Below are positions 50,344 through 60,880 of a DNA stretch of 64,000 nt, one piece after another. The notes under the pieces are model-generated. The model saw nothing but the letters and a program-made list of their open reading frames with translations. It was not told where the DNA came from and did no database searches. Position numbers and translations under genes: made by a program. Origin of the DNA: Caulobacter sp. SLTY (GTDB lineage Bacteria > Pseudomonadota > Alphaproteobacteria > Caulobacterales > Caulobacteraceae); assembly GCF_009905535.1 (NCBI RefSeq), contig NZ_JAAALA010000015.1, positions 1 to 64,000 of the forward strand, in the 5' to 3' direction. Numbering within the stretch: position 1 is the stretch's first letter; the number at the start of each line of letters is the position of its first letter.

Positions 50344-51726
50344 ATGACCGAAGTTGTCGAGGGCGCCGCACCTGCGGCGGAGACGCCGGCGCCCTATCCG
50401 GGCCAAGGCACGCCGGGATATCGCGCCTACGTGCTGATGGCGCTGCTAACCGTCTACACCTTCAACTTCATCGACCGGGTGGTGGTGGCCATCCTGCAGG
50501 AGGACATCAAGCTGGAGTTTGGCCTGACCGACCTGCAGCTGGGCCTTCTGGGCGGGCCTGCCTTCGCGGTGCTCTACACCTTCCTCGGCATCCCGATCGC
50601 CCGCCTGGCCGAGAAGCACAACCGGATGACCATTCTGGCCATCTGCCTGGCGCTCTGGAGCGGAATGACCGCCCTGTGTGGTGTAGCGGTTTCCTACGCC
50701 ACCCTGTTCGCGGCCCGGGTCGGGGTGAGCGTCGGCGAGGCCGGCTGCACCCCGCCTGCCCAGTCGGTGATCAGCGACTACTTCCCCGCGGATCGTCGGG
50801 CCACGGCCATCTCGATCTACGCCCTCGGCGTGCCAGTGGGCTCGATGCTGGCGGCGATCGGCGGCGGCCTGATGCTGGAGTACTTCGGCTGGCGCGAAGC
50901 CTTCCTGGTGCTCGGGCTGCCCGGACTTTTGCTGGCGATCGTCATCAAGTTGACGATCAAGGAGCCTGAGCGCGGCGGCGTCGGCGCGGCCAAGGTCGAG
51001 GCGCCCGGCTTCATCTCCGCGTTCAAGATCCTCGCCAAGAAGCCGACCTTCTGGCACGTCGCTCTCGGCTCGGCCGTCGCCTCCTTCGTCGGCTACGGTG
51101 TTGGTCAGTACCTGAACTCCTACCTGATCCGGACGCACGAGCTGAGCCGCCTGGAGGCCTCGCAGCTGTCCGGTGTGGTGCTCGGCATCGCCGCCGCCTT
51201 CGGCACCTTCTTCGCCGGCTGGCTGGCCGACCGGATGATCAAGCGCCACCCCAACGCCCTGGCCTGGCTGCCGGCCCTGGGCTTCTTCATCGCCACGCCC
51301 TTCTACCTCGTCGGCTATGCGGCGCCGAACCTGTGGATCGGCGTGCCGTTCATGATCGTCGGGGCGGTGACCCATTACTTCTACCTGGGCTGCATGTACG
51401 CCTCGGTGCAGGGCATCGTGGCGCCGCGCGTTCGCGCAACAGCCACGGCGGTGCTGCTGTTCATCGTCAACCTGCTCGGCTACGGCCTGGGCCCGCCGGC
51501 CATCGGCGCCTTGAGCGACGTTCTGGCCGGCATGAACCTGCAGGCGGCGGGCTTGACCGTCGCCGACTGTGGCAAGACCATCCTGGACGCCAACAAGGCC
51601 GCCTGCGCCGTCGGCTCGGAGTTCGGCCTGCGCTGGTCGATCTTCATTGGCCTGTTCGGCTACCTCTGGGCGGCCGTCCACTTCCTGTTCGCGTGGAAGA
51701 CCCTGCGCAAGGACTGGGTGGGATAG
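50344..51726 (+). CDS. MFS transporter (Spinster-like), paralogue of the previous gene
   Basis: A 460-residue MFS protein: LLTVYTFNFIDRVVVAILQEDIKLEFGLTDLQLGLLGGPAFAVLYTFLGIPIARLAEKH, ARVGVSVGEAGCTPPAQSVISDYFPADRRATAISIYALGVPVG. Motifs match the gene at 48844 almost segment for segment, including the final DCGK...NKAAC region. GGAAGGAACGAG before the ATG supports the start. The two genes are only 39 bp apart and probably co-transcribed. The substrates are unknown. Confidence 0.87.
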   Translation: MTEVVEGAAPAAETPAPYPGQGTPGYRAYVLMALLTVYTFNFIDRVVVAILQEDIKLEFGLTDLQLGLLGGPAFAVLYTFLGIPIARLAEKHNRMTILAICLALWSGMTALCGVAVSYATLFAARVGVSVGEAGCTPPAQSVISDYFPADRRATAISIYALGVPVGSMLAAIGGGLMLEYFGWREAFLVLGLPGLLLAIVIKLTIKEPERGGVGAAKVEAPGFISAFKILAKKPTFWHVALGSAVASFVGYGVGQYLNSYLIRTHELSRLEASQLSGVVLGIAAAFGTFFAGWLADRMIKRHPNALAWLPALGFFIATPFYLVGYAAPNLWIGVPFMIVGAVTHYFYLGCMYASVQGIVAPRVRATATAVLLFIVNLLGYGLGPPAIGALSDVLAGMNLQAAGLTVADCGKTILDANKAACAVGSEFGLRWSIFIGLFGYLWAAVHFLFAWKTLRKDWVG

Positions 51727-51761
51727 TTGACAGCGCGGGGCATGGGAGCCACTAGGCGCCC

Positions 51762-53068
<1,307 letters not shown>

Positions 53069-53072
<4 letters not shown>

Positions 53073-53572
53073 GGAAGGCTGGCTTCCCGCCGGTCTATGC
53101 GCCTGACGCGCGTCTGCTGATCCTCGGCAGCCTGCCCGGCGACGCTTCCCTGTCCCAGAGCCGCTACTACGGCCATCCCCAGAACGCCTTCTGGCGGCTG
53201 GTTGGCGGCGTGATCGGCGTCGATCTGCAGGCGATGGCCTATGAAGCCCGCCTGGAAGCCCTGAAAGCTGCCCACATCGCCCTGTGGGACGTGATCGCCG
53301 AGGCGCACCGGCCGGGCAGCCTGGACGGCGCAATCCGCGAGGAGCGCGCCAACGATCTGCCGGGCCTGATCTCCGAACTCCCAGACCTCCAGGCCATCGC
53401 CTTCAACGGAGGAACGGCGACGAAGCTTGGCGCCAAGGCGCTGGCCGACGTGCGGCCGGACCTGGCCCGATTCGCCCTGCCCTCTTCCAGCCCGGCCTAC
53501 ACCCTGGCGTTCGAACGCAAGGCGGCCGCCTGGGCTGAGCTCAGGCGGCCGCTAGGTCTTGCTGAAGCTTAG
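53069..53572 (+). CDS. Mug-type uracil/deoxyinosine DNA glycosylase with CTG start
   Basis: A 167-residue DNA glycosylase of the UDG superfamily: LLILGSLPGDASLSQSRYYGHPQNAFWRLVG is the family motif (GSxPG with active-site region and YYxHPxNxFW), and IAFNGGTATK is the second motif. There is no ATG, GTG or TTG in frame upstream of this region back to a stop at 52982. The CTG at 53069 overlaps the purB stop as CTGA and has GGAG seven bases upstream; the resulting N-terminus (RKAGFPPVYAPDARLLILGS) fits the family. Confidence 0.82.
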
Positions 53573-53579
53573 AAGGCGA

Positions 53580-53897
53580 TCAGCCGCCGGTTTTGATCTG
53601 CTCGCGAGCCTGGGCCAGCAGTTCGTCCATCTTCATGCGGACTTCGCCCTCGGTGGTGTCGAGGCCAGAGCCCTTCAGGTCGCCGAAGACCTTGCGCAGT
53701 ACGTCCTCGTCGCCCGGCATTTCGAAGTCGGACTTCACGACGGCCCGCACGTATTCCTCGGTGGACTCCAGCCCCATCAGGCCGGCAGCCCATTCGCCCA
53801 GCATCCGGTTGCGCCGGGCCGAGGCCTTGAATTCCTGTTCGGCGTCGAGGGCGAACTTCCGCTCGAAGCCCTTTTCGCGATCGTCGAAGGTGGTCAT
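53580..53897 (-). CDS. DUF1476 protein, F1-ATPase inhibitor subunit zeta family
   Basis: A 105-residue small helical protein: MTTFDDREKGFERKFALDAEQEFKASARRNRMLGEWAAGLMGL, then EYVRAVVKSDFEMPGDEDVLRKVFGDLKG. This is the alphaproteobacterial DUF1476 family, which includes the zeta subunit that inhibits F1-ATPase by binding with an inhibitory N-terminal segment. The start is a Met at 53897, preceded by upstream in-frame codons that are not family-like. It is converging with the mug gene, with seven bases between the two stops. Confidence 0.9.
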   Translation of the reverse strand: MTTFDDREKGFERKFALDAEQEFKASARRNRMLGEWAAGLMGLESTEEYVRAVVKSDFEMPGDEDVLRKVFGDLKGSGLDTTEGEVRMKMDELLAQAREQIKTGG

Positions 53898-53972
53898 AGA
53901 AGTCCTGAACTCTGGGTGCGGCGCGGTCCATACCGCGCGGCGCGCCGGCCCGCAATGACAACCGGAGCCTCC

Positions 53973-54410
53973 ATGGTCAATGACGACATCGCCATCGGGG
54001 ACGTCGTGGACGGAATGTACGCCATGATTTCGGGCCCGGCCGGCCCGCGCGACTGGGCTCTGCAGGCGGATTACTTCCACCCCGAGGCGCGCCAGATGCG
54101 CACCGGCGTGGGAGACGACGGAAAGCCCTGGATCGTGATCATGGGGCTGGAGGAATACCGGGCCAACACCACCCCCTTCTTCGACGTCGAGCCCTTTTTC
54201 GAGGTCGAGCTGGGTCGCCAGGTCGAGGTGTTCGGCAACATGGCCCATGTCTGGAGCCTGTATGAAGCCAAGCGCGACCCGACCGACCTGGTCCCCGAGC
54301 GCCGCGGCATCAATTCCATCCAGTTGTTCAAGGGCGAGGACGGCGCCTGGAAGATCATCTCGATGATCTGGGACAACGAGCGCCCCGGCCTTTCATTGCC
54401 GACGCTTTGA
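53973..54410 (+). CDS. SnoaL/NTF2-like domain protein
   Basis: A 145-residue protein of the SnoaL/NTF2-like shape: [41 protein letters not shown], then the central strands ([28 protein letters not shown]) and the end [12 protein letters not shown]. These cone-shaped domains bind small hydrophobic ligands or act as isomerases, but no catalytic pair is identifiable. GGAG lies five bases before ATG 53973; the upstream ATG at 53955 is possible. The function is unknown. Confidence 0.72.
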   Translation: MVNDDIAIGDVVDGMYAMISGPAGPRDWALQADYFHPEARQMRTGVGDDGKPWIVIMGLEEYRANTTPFFDVEPFFEVELGRQVEVFGNMAHVWSLYEAKRDPTDLVPERRGINSIQLFKGEDGAWKIISMIWDNERPGLSLPTL

Positions 54411-54525
54411 GAGTAGGTTCCGCCTCGACCAACCATCCTCGCGGACGCGAGTCGGACCCCGCGCGCTGGCCCTCGCCCGCGCGCGATTTTCGTTCCGCCG
54501 CGCCGCACCCCCCGAGGGGAGACGA

Positions 54526-55284
54526 ATGACCACCCGCCGCAAGAAGATCTACGAAGGCAAGGCCAAGATCCTGTACGAGGGTCCCGAGCCCGGCACCCTG
54601 ATCCAGTACTTCAAGGACGACGCCACCGCCTTCAACGCCCAGAAGAAGGCCGTGCTGGAGGGCAAGGGGGTCATCAACAACCGCATCAGCGAGTTCGTGA
54701 TGACCAAGCTGAACGCGATCGGCGTGCACAACCACTTCATCAAGCGGCTGAACCATCGCGAGCAGTTGATCAAGGAAGTCGAGATTATCCCGCTGGAGGT
54801 GATCTGCCGGAACATCGCCGCCGGCAGCCTGTCCAAGCGCCTGGGCCTGGAGGAAGGCACCCCCCTGCCCCGCTCGATCATCGAGTTCTGCTACAAGAAC
54901 GACGAGCTGGGCGACCCGCTGGTGGCCGAAGAGCACATCACCGCGTTCAACTGGGCGACCACCCAGGACATTGATGACATCATGGCCACCACCCTGCGGG
55001 TGAACGACTTCCTGAGCGGCATGTTCAGCGGCGTCGGCATCACCCTGGTGGACTTCAAGATCGAGTTCGGCCGCATTTGGGAAGGCGACTTTTCCCGCAT
55101 CATCCTGGCAGACGAGATCAGCCCCGACAGCTGCCGGCTGTGGGATTCGGTCACCAACGAGAAGCTCGACAAGGACCGTTTCCGCCGTGACATGGGCGAC
55201 GTCATCGAGAGCTACGCCGAGGTGGCCCGCCGCCTCGGGATCATGAAAGACATGCCGACCGTCATCCAAGGGGGACTGCACTAG
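54526..55284 (+). CDS. purC: phosphoribosylaminoimidazole-succinocarboxamide synthase
   Basis: A 252-residue PurC: the N-terminal [15 protein letters not shown], then [47 protein letters not shown] with catalytic acid residues and [15 protein letters not shown]. It joins CAIR and aspartate to form SAICAR with ATP. GAGGGG precedes the ATG. Its stop overlaps the purS GTG start (TAGTG), so purC and purS are translationally coupled. Confidence 0.95.
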   Translation: MTTRRKKIYEGKAKILYEGPEPGTLIQYFKDDATAFNAQKKAVLEGKGVINNRISEFVMTKLNAIGVHNHFIKRLNHREQLIKEVEIIPLEVICRNIAAGSLSKRLGLEEGTPLPRSIIEFCYKNDELGDPLVAEEHITAFNWATTQDIDDIMATTLRVNDFLSGMFSGVGITLVDFKIEFGRIWEGDFSRIILADEISPDSCRLWDSVTNEKLDKDRFRRDMGDVIESYAEVARRLGIMKDMPTVIQGGLH

Positions 55285-55520
55285 TGAAGGCCACCGTCCA
55301 CGTTTTCCTCAAGCCGGGCGTCCTCGACGTCCAGGGCAAGGCGATCGAGAACGCGCTGCACGGCCTGGGCTGGGCCGACGTCTCCGGCGTGCGGGTCGGC
55401 CGGGTGCTGGAGTTCGAGGTCGGCGGCGACAAGGCTTCGGCCGAGGCCGAGGTCAAGGCGATGTGCGACAAGCTGCTCGCAAACACAGTGATCGAAAGCT
55501 ACCGCATCGAGGTGGCGTGA
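55284..55520 (+). CDS. purS: phosphoribosylformylglycinamidine synthase subunit PurS
   Basis: A 78-residue PurS: VHVFLKPGVLDVQGKAIENALHGLG and GVRVGRVLEFEV, the small scaffold subunit that links PurQ glutaminase and PurL synthase. The start is GTG at 55284, overlapping the purC stop by one base. The stop overlaps the start of the following lipoprotein gene (GTGA). Confidence 0.94.
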   Translation: MKATVHVFLKPGVLDVQGKAIENALHGLGWADVSGVRVGRVLEFEVGGDKASAEAEVKAMCDKLLANTVIESYRIEVA

Positions 55521-55930
55521 CGCCTAAGCGGTCCCTCGTTCTGGCTGTTTGCCTTCTGGCAGTCGCCGCCTGCGTGGGGCGACGAGACGAGGATGATGCG
55601 CTCGCGCTCTTTGATGCCAATCGCGACGAGTTCGAGATGGCCGCTGTCTTGGTCCTCAGTTGCGGAACTCGCGGCGAACTTCGCTATGAGGGGCGCCTCG
55701 TCGTGGGCTGCGCGTCTCGTCCGGGAGGCGGGGTCTTGCTGGGCCTCATGTCTCGGCGCGACGTCGATAGCATCACCTGGAATGGCGACGAGGTACACTT
55801 CCGTCTGGACTGGGATCCCAACGCGTCTGACTTCAAACGCTCCTACTTGGTCTTCGACCGCGACCGCTGGTCCAACGCACCCCCGCTCACCCCAACAGCA
55901 CACTCCTGGTCCTATTTGCGACGTGACTAG
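55517..55930 (+). CDS. small lipoprotein inserted between purS and purQ
   Basis: A 137-residue protein with a lipoprotein signal: LVLAVCLLAVAAC with Cys as the lipid-attachment site. The mature part is DUF-less (DEFEMAAVLVLSCGTRGELRYEGRLVVGCASRPG, with two more Cys). The GTG start at 55517 overlaps the purS stop as GTGA and has GAGG upstream. Base composition looks lower in GC than in the flanking pur genes. I see no function; it probably is carried in the operon. Confidence 0.7.
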   Translation: MTPKRSLVLAVCLLAVAACVGRRDEDDALALFDANRDEFEMAAVLVLSCGTRGELRYEGRLVVGCASRPGGGVLLGLMSRRDVDSITWNGDEVHFRLDWDPNASDFKRSYLVFDRDRWSNAPPLTPTAHSWSYLRRD

Positions 55931-55975
55931 CCTTCCGCTCGCGCCGTCGCCGGGACTCTGCTACAGGCCCGCGCC

Positions 55976-56638
55976 ATGAAAGCCGCCGTCATCGTTTTCC
56001 CCGGCTCCAACTGCGACCGGGACTGCAAGGTCGCCGTCGAGCGCTCCACTGGCGCCAAGGTGGAGATGGTCTGGCATGGCGACACCGCCCTGCCCGATGG
56101 TCTTGACCTCATCGTCCTGCCGGGCGGCTTCTCCTACGGCGACTACCTGCGCTGCGGCGCCATGGCGGCGCTCTCGCCGATCATGACCGACGTTAAGGCC
56201 GCCATCGAGCGAGGCGTCGCCACGGTCGGCATCTGCAACGGCTTCCAGGTGCTGTGCGAGGCGGGCCTGCTGCCCGGCGCCTTGCTCCGCAACGCCGGCC
56301 TCAAATACGTCTGCAAGCCGGTGGGCCTCGACATCGTCAACGGCCAGACCCGGTTCACCGCCGCCTACCAGGGCCGGCGCGAGGCGGTGATGACCGTCGG
56401 CAACGGCGAGGGCAACTATTTCGCCGACGAGGCCACCCTCGACCGGCTCGAGGGCGAGGGCCAGGTGGTCTTCCGCTACCAGGACAATCCCAACGGCTCG
56501 GCCCGCGCCATCGCCGGGATCATCAACCCCAAGGGCAATGTCCTTGGACTGATGCCGCACCCGGACCGCAGCTTCGAGGCGGAGCTTGGCTCCGCGGACG
56601 GCGCCCTGCTGTTCCAGAGCGCGCTCGCCAGCGCCTGA
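55976..56638 (+). CDS. purQ: phosphoribosylformylglycinamidine synthase subunit PurQ
   Basis: A 220-residue class I glutamine amidotransferase: [13 protein letters not shown] at the start, [19 protein letters not shown], then the nucleophile GICNGFQVL (Cys87), and the His-Glu end [10 protein letters not shown]. It supplies ammonia from glutamine to PurL for FGAM synthesis. It is separated from the lipoprotein gene by 45 bp. Confidence 0.95.
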   Translation: MKAAVIVFPGSNCDRDCKVAVERSTGAKVEMVWHGDTALPDGLDLIVLPGGFSYGDYLRCGAMAALSPIMTDVKAAIERGVATVGICNGFQVLCEAGLLPGALLRNAGLKYVCKPVGLDIVNGQTRFTAAYQGRREAVMTVGNGEGNYFADEATLDRLEGEGQVVFRYQDNPNGSARAIAGIINPKGNVLGLMPHPDRSFEAELGSADGALLFQSALASA

Positions 56639-56706
56639 AATCGAATTAACTTGGCCTGAGGCGTCGCAACCCGCACGTTCAGCGACGACACACGCAGGGC
56701 CGCTCC

Positions 56707-57246
56707 ATGGATATCAGTCAGATCAACTGGCTTTACGTCGCCGGCGGCATGTCGGCCGTGCTGTTCGTTGCCTGGCTGGTCGCCCTGTTCCGGGGACGGA
56801 CGGGGTTCATCGGCGCGGTGGTCGGCTTCGCTCACCTGATCGCCGCCTGCATCAACACGGCCGCCCCGATCCGAGGTGGCCTCGACCCCAGCTATGAGGG
56901 CTACCGTTTCGGCCTGCTGGTCGCCGAGCCCGGCCTGACGGTGACCACCATGGCCGGCGCCGTGTTCGTGACCGCCGTGGTCGGCGCCTTCAGCGCCCTA
57001 CGGGGCTCGCGCGAGGCGACCCTGATTACCGCGGTCACCAGCGTCCTCTTCCTGGTCGTGCTCGGCTGGCCGGTTGCCAGGGACCTGATGGACGGCGTCG
57101 GCACGAGCATCCAGCTGGGCGAATCCATGACCATCCCCGGCTACGTCGCCACCGGGCTTCTGATCCTGTTCATGCTGTTCCCGTTCGCGGTCGGGGTGCT
57201 GTGGTCGCTGATGCGGGCCCGCCAGGCGCCCAGCGCCGCCACCTGA
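56707..57246 (+). CDS. membrane protein of unknown function
   Basis: A 179-residue protein with about five hydrophobic segments (WLYVAGGMSAVLFVAWLVALF, GFIGAVVGFAHLIAACI, VTTMAGAVFVTAVVGAFSAL, LITAVTSVLFLVVLGWPVA, GYVATGLLILFMLFPFAVGVLWSL). I recognise no motif. It lies between purQ and purL, and the bidirectional terminator at 57263 separates it from the next region. A role in the purine operon is doubtful. Confidence 0.75.
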   Translation: MDISQINWLYVAGGMSAVLFVAWLVALFRGRTGFIGAVVGFAHLIAACINTAAPIRGGLDPSYEGYRFGLLVAEPGLTVTTMAGAVFVTAVVGAFSALRGSREATLITAVTSVLFLVVLGWPVARDLMDGVGTSIQLGESMTIPGYVATGLLILFMLFPFAVGVLWSLMRARQAPSAAT

Positions 57247-57262
57247 CTGGACGCACATGAGA

Positions 57263-57293
57263 AAGGCCGGGCTTTCACCCGGCCTTCCCTTTT
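57263..57293. terminator. bidirectional terminator hairpin
   Basis: AAGGCCGGG (57263-57271) and CCCGGCCTT (57278-57286) form a perfect 9 bp stem with a 6-base loop (CTTTCA), followed on the plus strand by TTCCCTTTT-type pyrimidines and preceded by AAA for the minus strand. It lies between the converging ends of the membrane protein and the small Gln-rich gene. Confidence 0.75.
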
Positions 57294-57312
57294 CCGCACA
57301 GTCCGGCGGGGT

Positions 57313-57513
57313 TCAGCGATCGTTGTCGCGATCCATCTCGCCGCCCTGGCCGCCACGACCCGTATCGGTCTGGTCGGCCTGGCCCGCCTGTCCGGCTTGG
57401 CCCTGACCCTGGTCGTCCTTGCGATCACGGTCCTGACCCTGTTGCTGCTGCTGGCCAGGATTCTGACGCTCCTGGTTGTCCGGTTGTTGTTGCGGCTTTT
57501 CGTTATCGGCCAT
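57313..57513 (-). CDS. small Gln/Asp-rich disordered protein
   Basis: A 66-residue low-complexity hydrophilic protein: MADNEKPQQQPDNQERQN followed by QQQQQ, GQDRDRK, GQAGQAGQADQ repeats and a GGEMDRDND tail. It has no hydrophobic core and is predicted to be disordered. GAGG lies eight bases before the ATG. Similar short Gln-rich proteins occur in Caulobacteraceae. The function is unknown. A long open frame continues upstream on this strand, but it is antisense to purL and not supported. Confidence 0.62.
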   Translation of the reverse strand: MADNEKPQQQPDNQERQNPGQQQQQGQDRDRKDDQGQGQAGQAGQADQTDTGRGGQGGEMDRDNDR

Positions 57514-57694
57514 CGGAGTTTCCTCTACGCTCCGGCGCGCCACTCGCGCCTTCGGATGGACTAACCCCGACCAGACTCTGCTGTTCCAGGGCCGCCCATC
57601 ACGCCTTTGGCGCCCGCGCGTCGGCTGCCCGACCTGAGTCGGCATCCAAAGCAACGCCGCTGCAGCCGTCAGCTGGGCGCGCGATTTTGCCGAT

Positions 57695-57726
57695 AACCGG
57701 TTTCCACTTGTCGGAACGCGCTCTAG
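57695..57726 (+). promoter_or_regulatory. AACCGGTTTCCACTT-type intergenic motif ahead of purL
   Basis: The 32 bp segment begins AACCGGTTTCCACTTG and ends GGAACGCGCTCTAG, 13 bp upstream of the purL start. The wording matches a motif (AACCGGTTTCCACTT...GCTCTA) I recall from intergenic regions of other alphaproteobacteria. It could be a promoter element or a dispersed repeat; I cannot decide from sequence. Confidence 0.4.
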
Positions 57727-57738
57727 AAGCCCCATTCC

Positions 57739-59949
57739 ATGAGCGCTCCCTCTCCCGCCAAGCCCATGGACCAGGTCGCCGCCGAGTTCGGGCTCAAGCC
57801 CGACGAATATGCCGTGATCCTCAAGCGGCTGAACCGCGAACCCAACCTCGTCGAGCTCGGCGTCTTCTCGGTCATGTGGTCGGAGCACTGCAGCTACAAA
57901 TCCAGCCGCAAGCACCTCTCGAAATTCCCCACCACCGGCCCGCGCGTCATCTGCGGCCCCGGCGAGAACGCCGGTGTGGTCGACATCGGGGACGGCCAAG
58001 CCTGCATCTTCAAGATGGAGAGCCACAACCACCCCAGCTACATCGAGCCCTATCAGGGCGCGGCGACCGGCGTCGGCGGCATCATGCGCGATGTCTTCAC
58101 CATGGGCGCCCGCCCCATCGCCCTGCTCAACGCCCTGCGCTTCGGCGACCCAAGCCATCCGAAGACCAAGCGCCTCGTCGAGGGCGTGGTCGCCGGCATC
58201 GCCGGCTACGGCAACTGCGTCGGCGTCCCCACCGTTGGCGGCGAGACCAACTTCCACACCGGCTATGATGGCAACATCCTGGTCAACGCCATGTGCGTGG
58301 GCCTGGCCGACGCCGACAAGATCTTCTACAGCGCCGCCCCCGCCGCCGGCCTGCCGGTCGTCTACTTCGGCTCCAAGACCGGCCGTGACGGCATCCACGG
58401 CGCCACCATGGCCAGCGCCGAGTTCGACGAGGACAGCGACGAGAAACGTCCCACCGTCCAGGTCGGTGACCCCTTCGCCGAGAAGCTGCTGATCGAGGCT
58501 ACGCTCGAGCTGATGGCCACCGGCGCCGTCGCGGCCATCCAGGACATGGGCGCGGCCGGCCTGACCTCCTCTTCGGTCGAGATGGCCGGCAAGGGCAGCG
58601 TCGGCATTGAGCTCGACCTCGACATGGTGCCGCAGCGCGAAGAGGGCATGACCGCCTATGAGATGATGCTGTCGGAAAGCCAGGAGCGGATGCTGGCCAT
58701 CCTCAAGCCCGGCCGAGAGCGCGATGGCCACGCCATCTTCGAGAAATGGGGGCTGGACGCGGCCATCATCGGCAAGACCACGGACACCGGCCACATCGTG
58801 CTCAAGCACAAGGGCGAGGTGGTCTGCGACCTGCCGCTCAGCCCGCTCTCCGACGACGCGCCGCTGTACGACCGGCCGTGGACCGAGCCGCCGAAGCTCG
58901 ACCGCATCGACCCCGGCCAGGTCCCCGCCCCGGCCGACTGGGAAGCCGCCGTCCTCAAGCTGATGTCCTGCCCCGATGTCGCCTCCAAGCGCTGGCTGTG
59001 GGAGCAGTACGACCGCCACGTGATGGCCGACACCCTGGAAGACAGCGCCACCGGCGCCGACGCCGGCATCATCCGCGTCCACGGCACCCGTAAGGCCCTG
59101 GCGGTGACTAGCGACTGCACGCCCCGCTATGTGCTGAACGACCCCTACGAGGGCGGCAAACAGGCCGTCGCCGAGGCCTGGCGTAACCTGACCGCCGTCG
59201 GCGCCGATCCGATCGCCATCACCGACAATCTGAACTTCGGCAATCCAGAGCGCCCGGCGATCATGGGCCAGATCGTCAAGGCCATCGAGGGCATGGCCGA
59301 GGCCTGCCGCGCCCTCGACTTCCCGGTCGTGAGCGGCAACGTCAGCCTCTACAACGAGACCAACGGCAAGGGCATTCCCCCCACCCCCACCGTCGGCGCC
59401 GTCGGCCTGCTCACCGACTATGCCCAGCGCGCCGACTTCAGCTCGATGAAGGATGGCGACACCCTGGTGGTTATCGGGACCAACCACGGAGAACTCGGCG
59501 CCAGCCTCTACCTGCGCGAACTCCTCGGCCGAGAGGACGGCGCCCCGCCGCCGGTCGACCTGGCCCTCGAGCGCCGCACCGGCGACTTCGTGCGGGCCCA
59601 GATCGTCGGACGCACCCTGACCTGCGTCCACGACCTCTCCGATGGCGGCCTGGCCATCGGCGCCGCCGAGATGGCCCTGGCCAGCGGCGTCGGCGTCACC
59701 CTGGACGCCACCAGCGCCAACAACGCCCACCCCTTCCTGTTCGGAGAAGACCAGGCCCGCTACCTGGTCGCCATAGCGGACCCGGCCCCCTTGTTGGCCG
59801 CCGCGGCCGCCGCCGGCCTGCACGCCAGCGTCGTCGGCACGGCGGGTGGGAACGCCTTCGCCTCTCGCGGGCTCTTTTCGATAGACTTGGACAAGCTGCG
59901 CGCCGCCCACGAGGGCTGGCTGCCGGCCTTCATGGGAGCCGCCGCTTGA
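57739..59949 (+). CDS. purL: phosphoribosylformylglycinamidine synthase subunit PurL
   Basis: A 736-residue small-type Pur[64 protein letters not shown], the [13 protein letters not shown] block, and [15 protein letters not shown], with AIR-synthase-like domains duplicated in tandem. It makes FGAM from FGAR, ATP and ammonia with PurQ and PurS. The stop overlaps the TTG start of the following lipoprotein gene (TTGA). Confidence 0.95.
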   Translation: MSAPSPAKPMDQVAAEFGLKPDEYAVILKRLNREPNLVELGVFSVMWSEHCSYKSSRKHLSKFPTTGPRVICGPGENAGVVDIGDGQACIFKMESHNHPSYIEPYQGAATGVGGIMRDVFTMGARPIALLNALRFGDPSHPKTKRLVEGVVAGIAGYGNCVGVPTVGGETNFHTGYDGNILVNAMCVGLADADKIFYSAAPAAGLPVVYFGSKTGRDGIHGATMASAEFDEDSDEKRPTVQVGDPFAEKLLIEATLELMATGAVAAIQDMGAAGLTSSSVEMAGKGSVGIELDLDMVPQREEGMTAYEMMLSESQERMLAILKPGRERDGHAIFEKWGLDAAIIGKTTDTGHIVLKHKGEVVCDLPLSPLSDDAPLYDRPWTEPPKLDRIDPGQVPAPADWEAAVLKLMSCPDVASKRWLWEQYDRHVMADTLEDSATGADAGIIRVHGTRKALAVTSDCTPRYVLNDPYEGGKQAVAEAWRNLTAVGADPIAITDNLNFGNPERPAIMGQIVKAIEGMAEACRALDFPVVSGNVSLYNETNGKGIPPTPTVGAVGLLTDYAQRADFSSMKDGDTLVVIGTNHGELGASLYLRELLGREDGAPPPVDLALERRTGDFVRAQIVGRTLTCVHDLSDGGLAIGAAEMALASGVGVTLDATSANNAHPFLFGEDQARYLVAIADPAPLLAAAAAAGLHASVVGTAGGNAFASRGLFSIDLDKLRAAHEGWLPAFMGAAA

Positions 59950-60338
59950 AACCCTTCGCCGCCCTCGCCGCCACCGCCCTGCTCGCCGCCGCCTGCGCCA
60001 CCGACAGCGGCGCCGAGCCCCCGCCCAGCGTGCCCGGCGGCGAAGGCTGCGACGTCAGCGTCTCCTTCGGCAGCTACGCCATGGGCATCGACCAGGAAGC
60101 CTATGGCCGCGTCGAGTCCTGGCTGGCCGCAAATCCCAAGCTCGTAACCGACGTGAAGGTCACGCCTTGGGGCCGAGAGGGCGAACGCACCGTCTGCGTC
60201 ACCGCGACATCACAGGCCGCCATCAAGCCGGTGTTCACCGGCGTGGTGAAGCTGCTCCCCGTCGAGGGCAAGAAGGCCCCGATCACGGCGCTGAGCAAGA
60301 CGGGTGGGCATTTCCACACAAAGGGCGGGCCGGGTTGA
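59946..60338 (+). CDS. small lipoprotein, paralogue of the next gene
   Basis: A 130-residue protein with a lipoprotein signal ([17 protein letters not shown], lipobox LAAAC). The mature part reads [52 protein letters not shown]. It starts with TTG at 59946, overlapping the purL stop as TTGA, so it is translated with purL. Similar segments occur in the next gene at 60409, so the pair is duplicated. The function is unknown. Confidence 0.72.
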   Translation: MKPFAALAATALLAAACATDSGAEPPPSVPGGEGCDVSVSFGSYAMGIDQEAYGRVESWLAANPKLVTDVKVTPWGREGERTVCVTATSQAAIKPVFTGVVKLLPVEGKKAPITALSKTGGHFHTKGGPG

Positions 60339-60408
60339 TTAACCCCCCGGACTCTACCCCTGGACACAGCAGCTAGAGTTGGCAATGCTCCCGCGCAGGG
60401 GGAGCGTA

Positions 60409-60864
60409 ATGATCCAGACGTGTCGGGCTTTCTTGGCGTTCAGCGGCGCAGCGCTGATTGTAGCTCTGGCTACGCCGGCCAGCGCAGAGACATGCGATAT
60501 GCTTGTGTCCTTCGAGCACCGAGGCGGGCAGATCGACCGAGGCGCCTATGACAGGATAGGGACTTGGCTGAGAGCCAACCCGACGCGAACCGCCGGCATC
60601 GTAGAAACCGCCTTTTCCAATGGGGCGCGTTCCCTGTGCATTACCTCGCCGACGCGGGAGGGCATCCCTGGCTTGTTCCAGGACGTTGGAACGTTGTTGT
60701 CGAACAACAACGTCATGCCGCCGGTGACCCTGACGACCGCCCAGCAGCAGAAGCGCGGATCGAAGAAACCCTCGCGCGTCCGAGGGAAAGGTTACGCGAA
60801 CGACCGTCGGCCGCCGCGCGACAACGGCATCAACAACCAGCCAAGTCGGAGCGGCCGCTACTAG
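60409..60864 (+). CDS. small secreted protein, diverged paralogue
   Basis: A 151-residue protein with a Sec signal peptide (MIQTCRAFLAFSGAALIVALATPASAETC). The mature part CDMLVSFEHRGGQIDRGAYDRIGTWLRANPTRTAGIVETAFSNGARSLCIT aligns with the gene at 59946. Its basic, disordered tail (QQQKRGSKKPSRVRGKGYANDRRPPRDNG) is unique. GGGGAG precedes the ATG at 60409. The function is unknown. Confidence 0.7.
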   Translation: MIQTCRAFLAFSGAALIVALATPASAETCDMLVSFEHRGGQIDRGAYDRIGTWLRANPTRTAGIVETAFSNGARSLCITSPTREGIPGLFQDVGTLLSNNNVMPPVTLTTAQQQKRGSKKPSRVRGKGYANDRRPPRDNGINNQPSRSGRY

Positions 60865-60880
60865 CGGCTGCGGCGGCCTC

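Noticed and set aside
57313..59910. An 865-codon open frame on the minus strand across purL.
   Set aside because: It is antisense to purL, has Gly/Asp/Val-rich low-information composition typical of shadows of GC-rich genes, and no domain. Only its last 66 codons, outside purL, form a plausible small gene (57313-57513).
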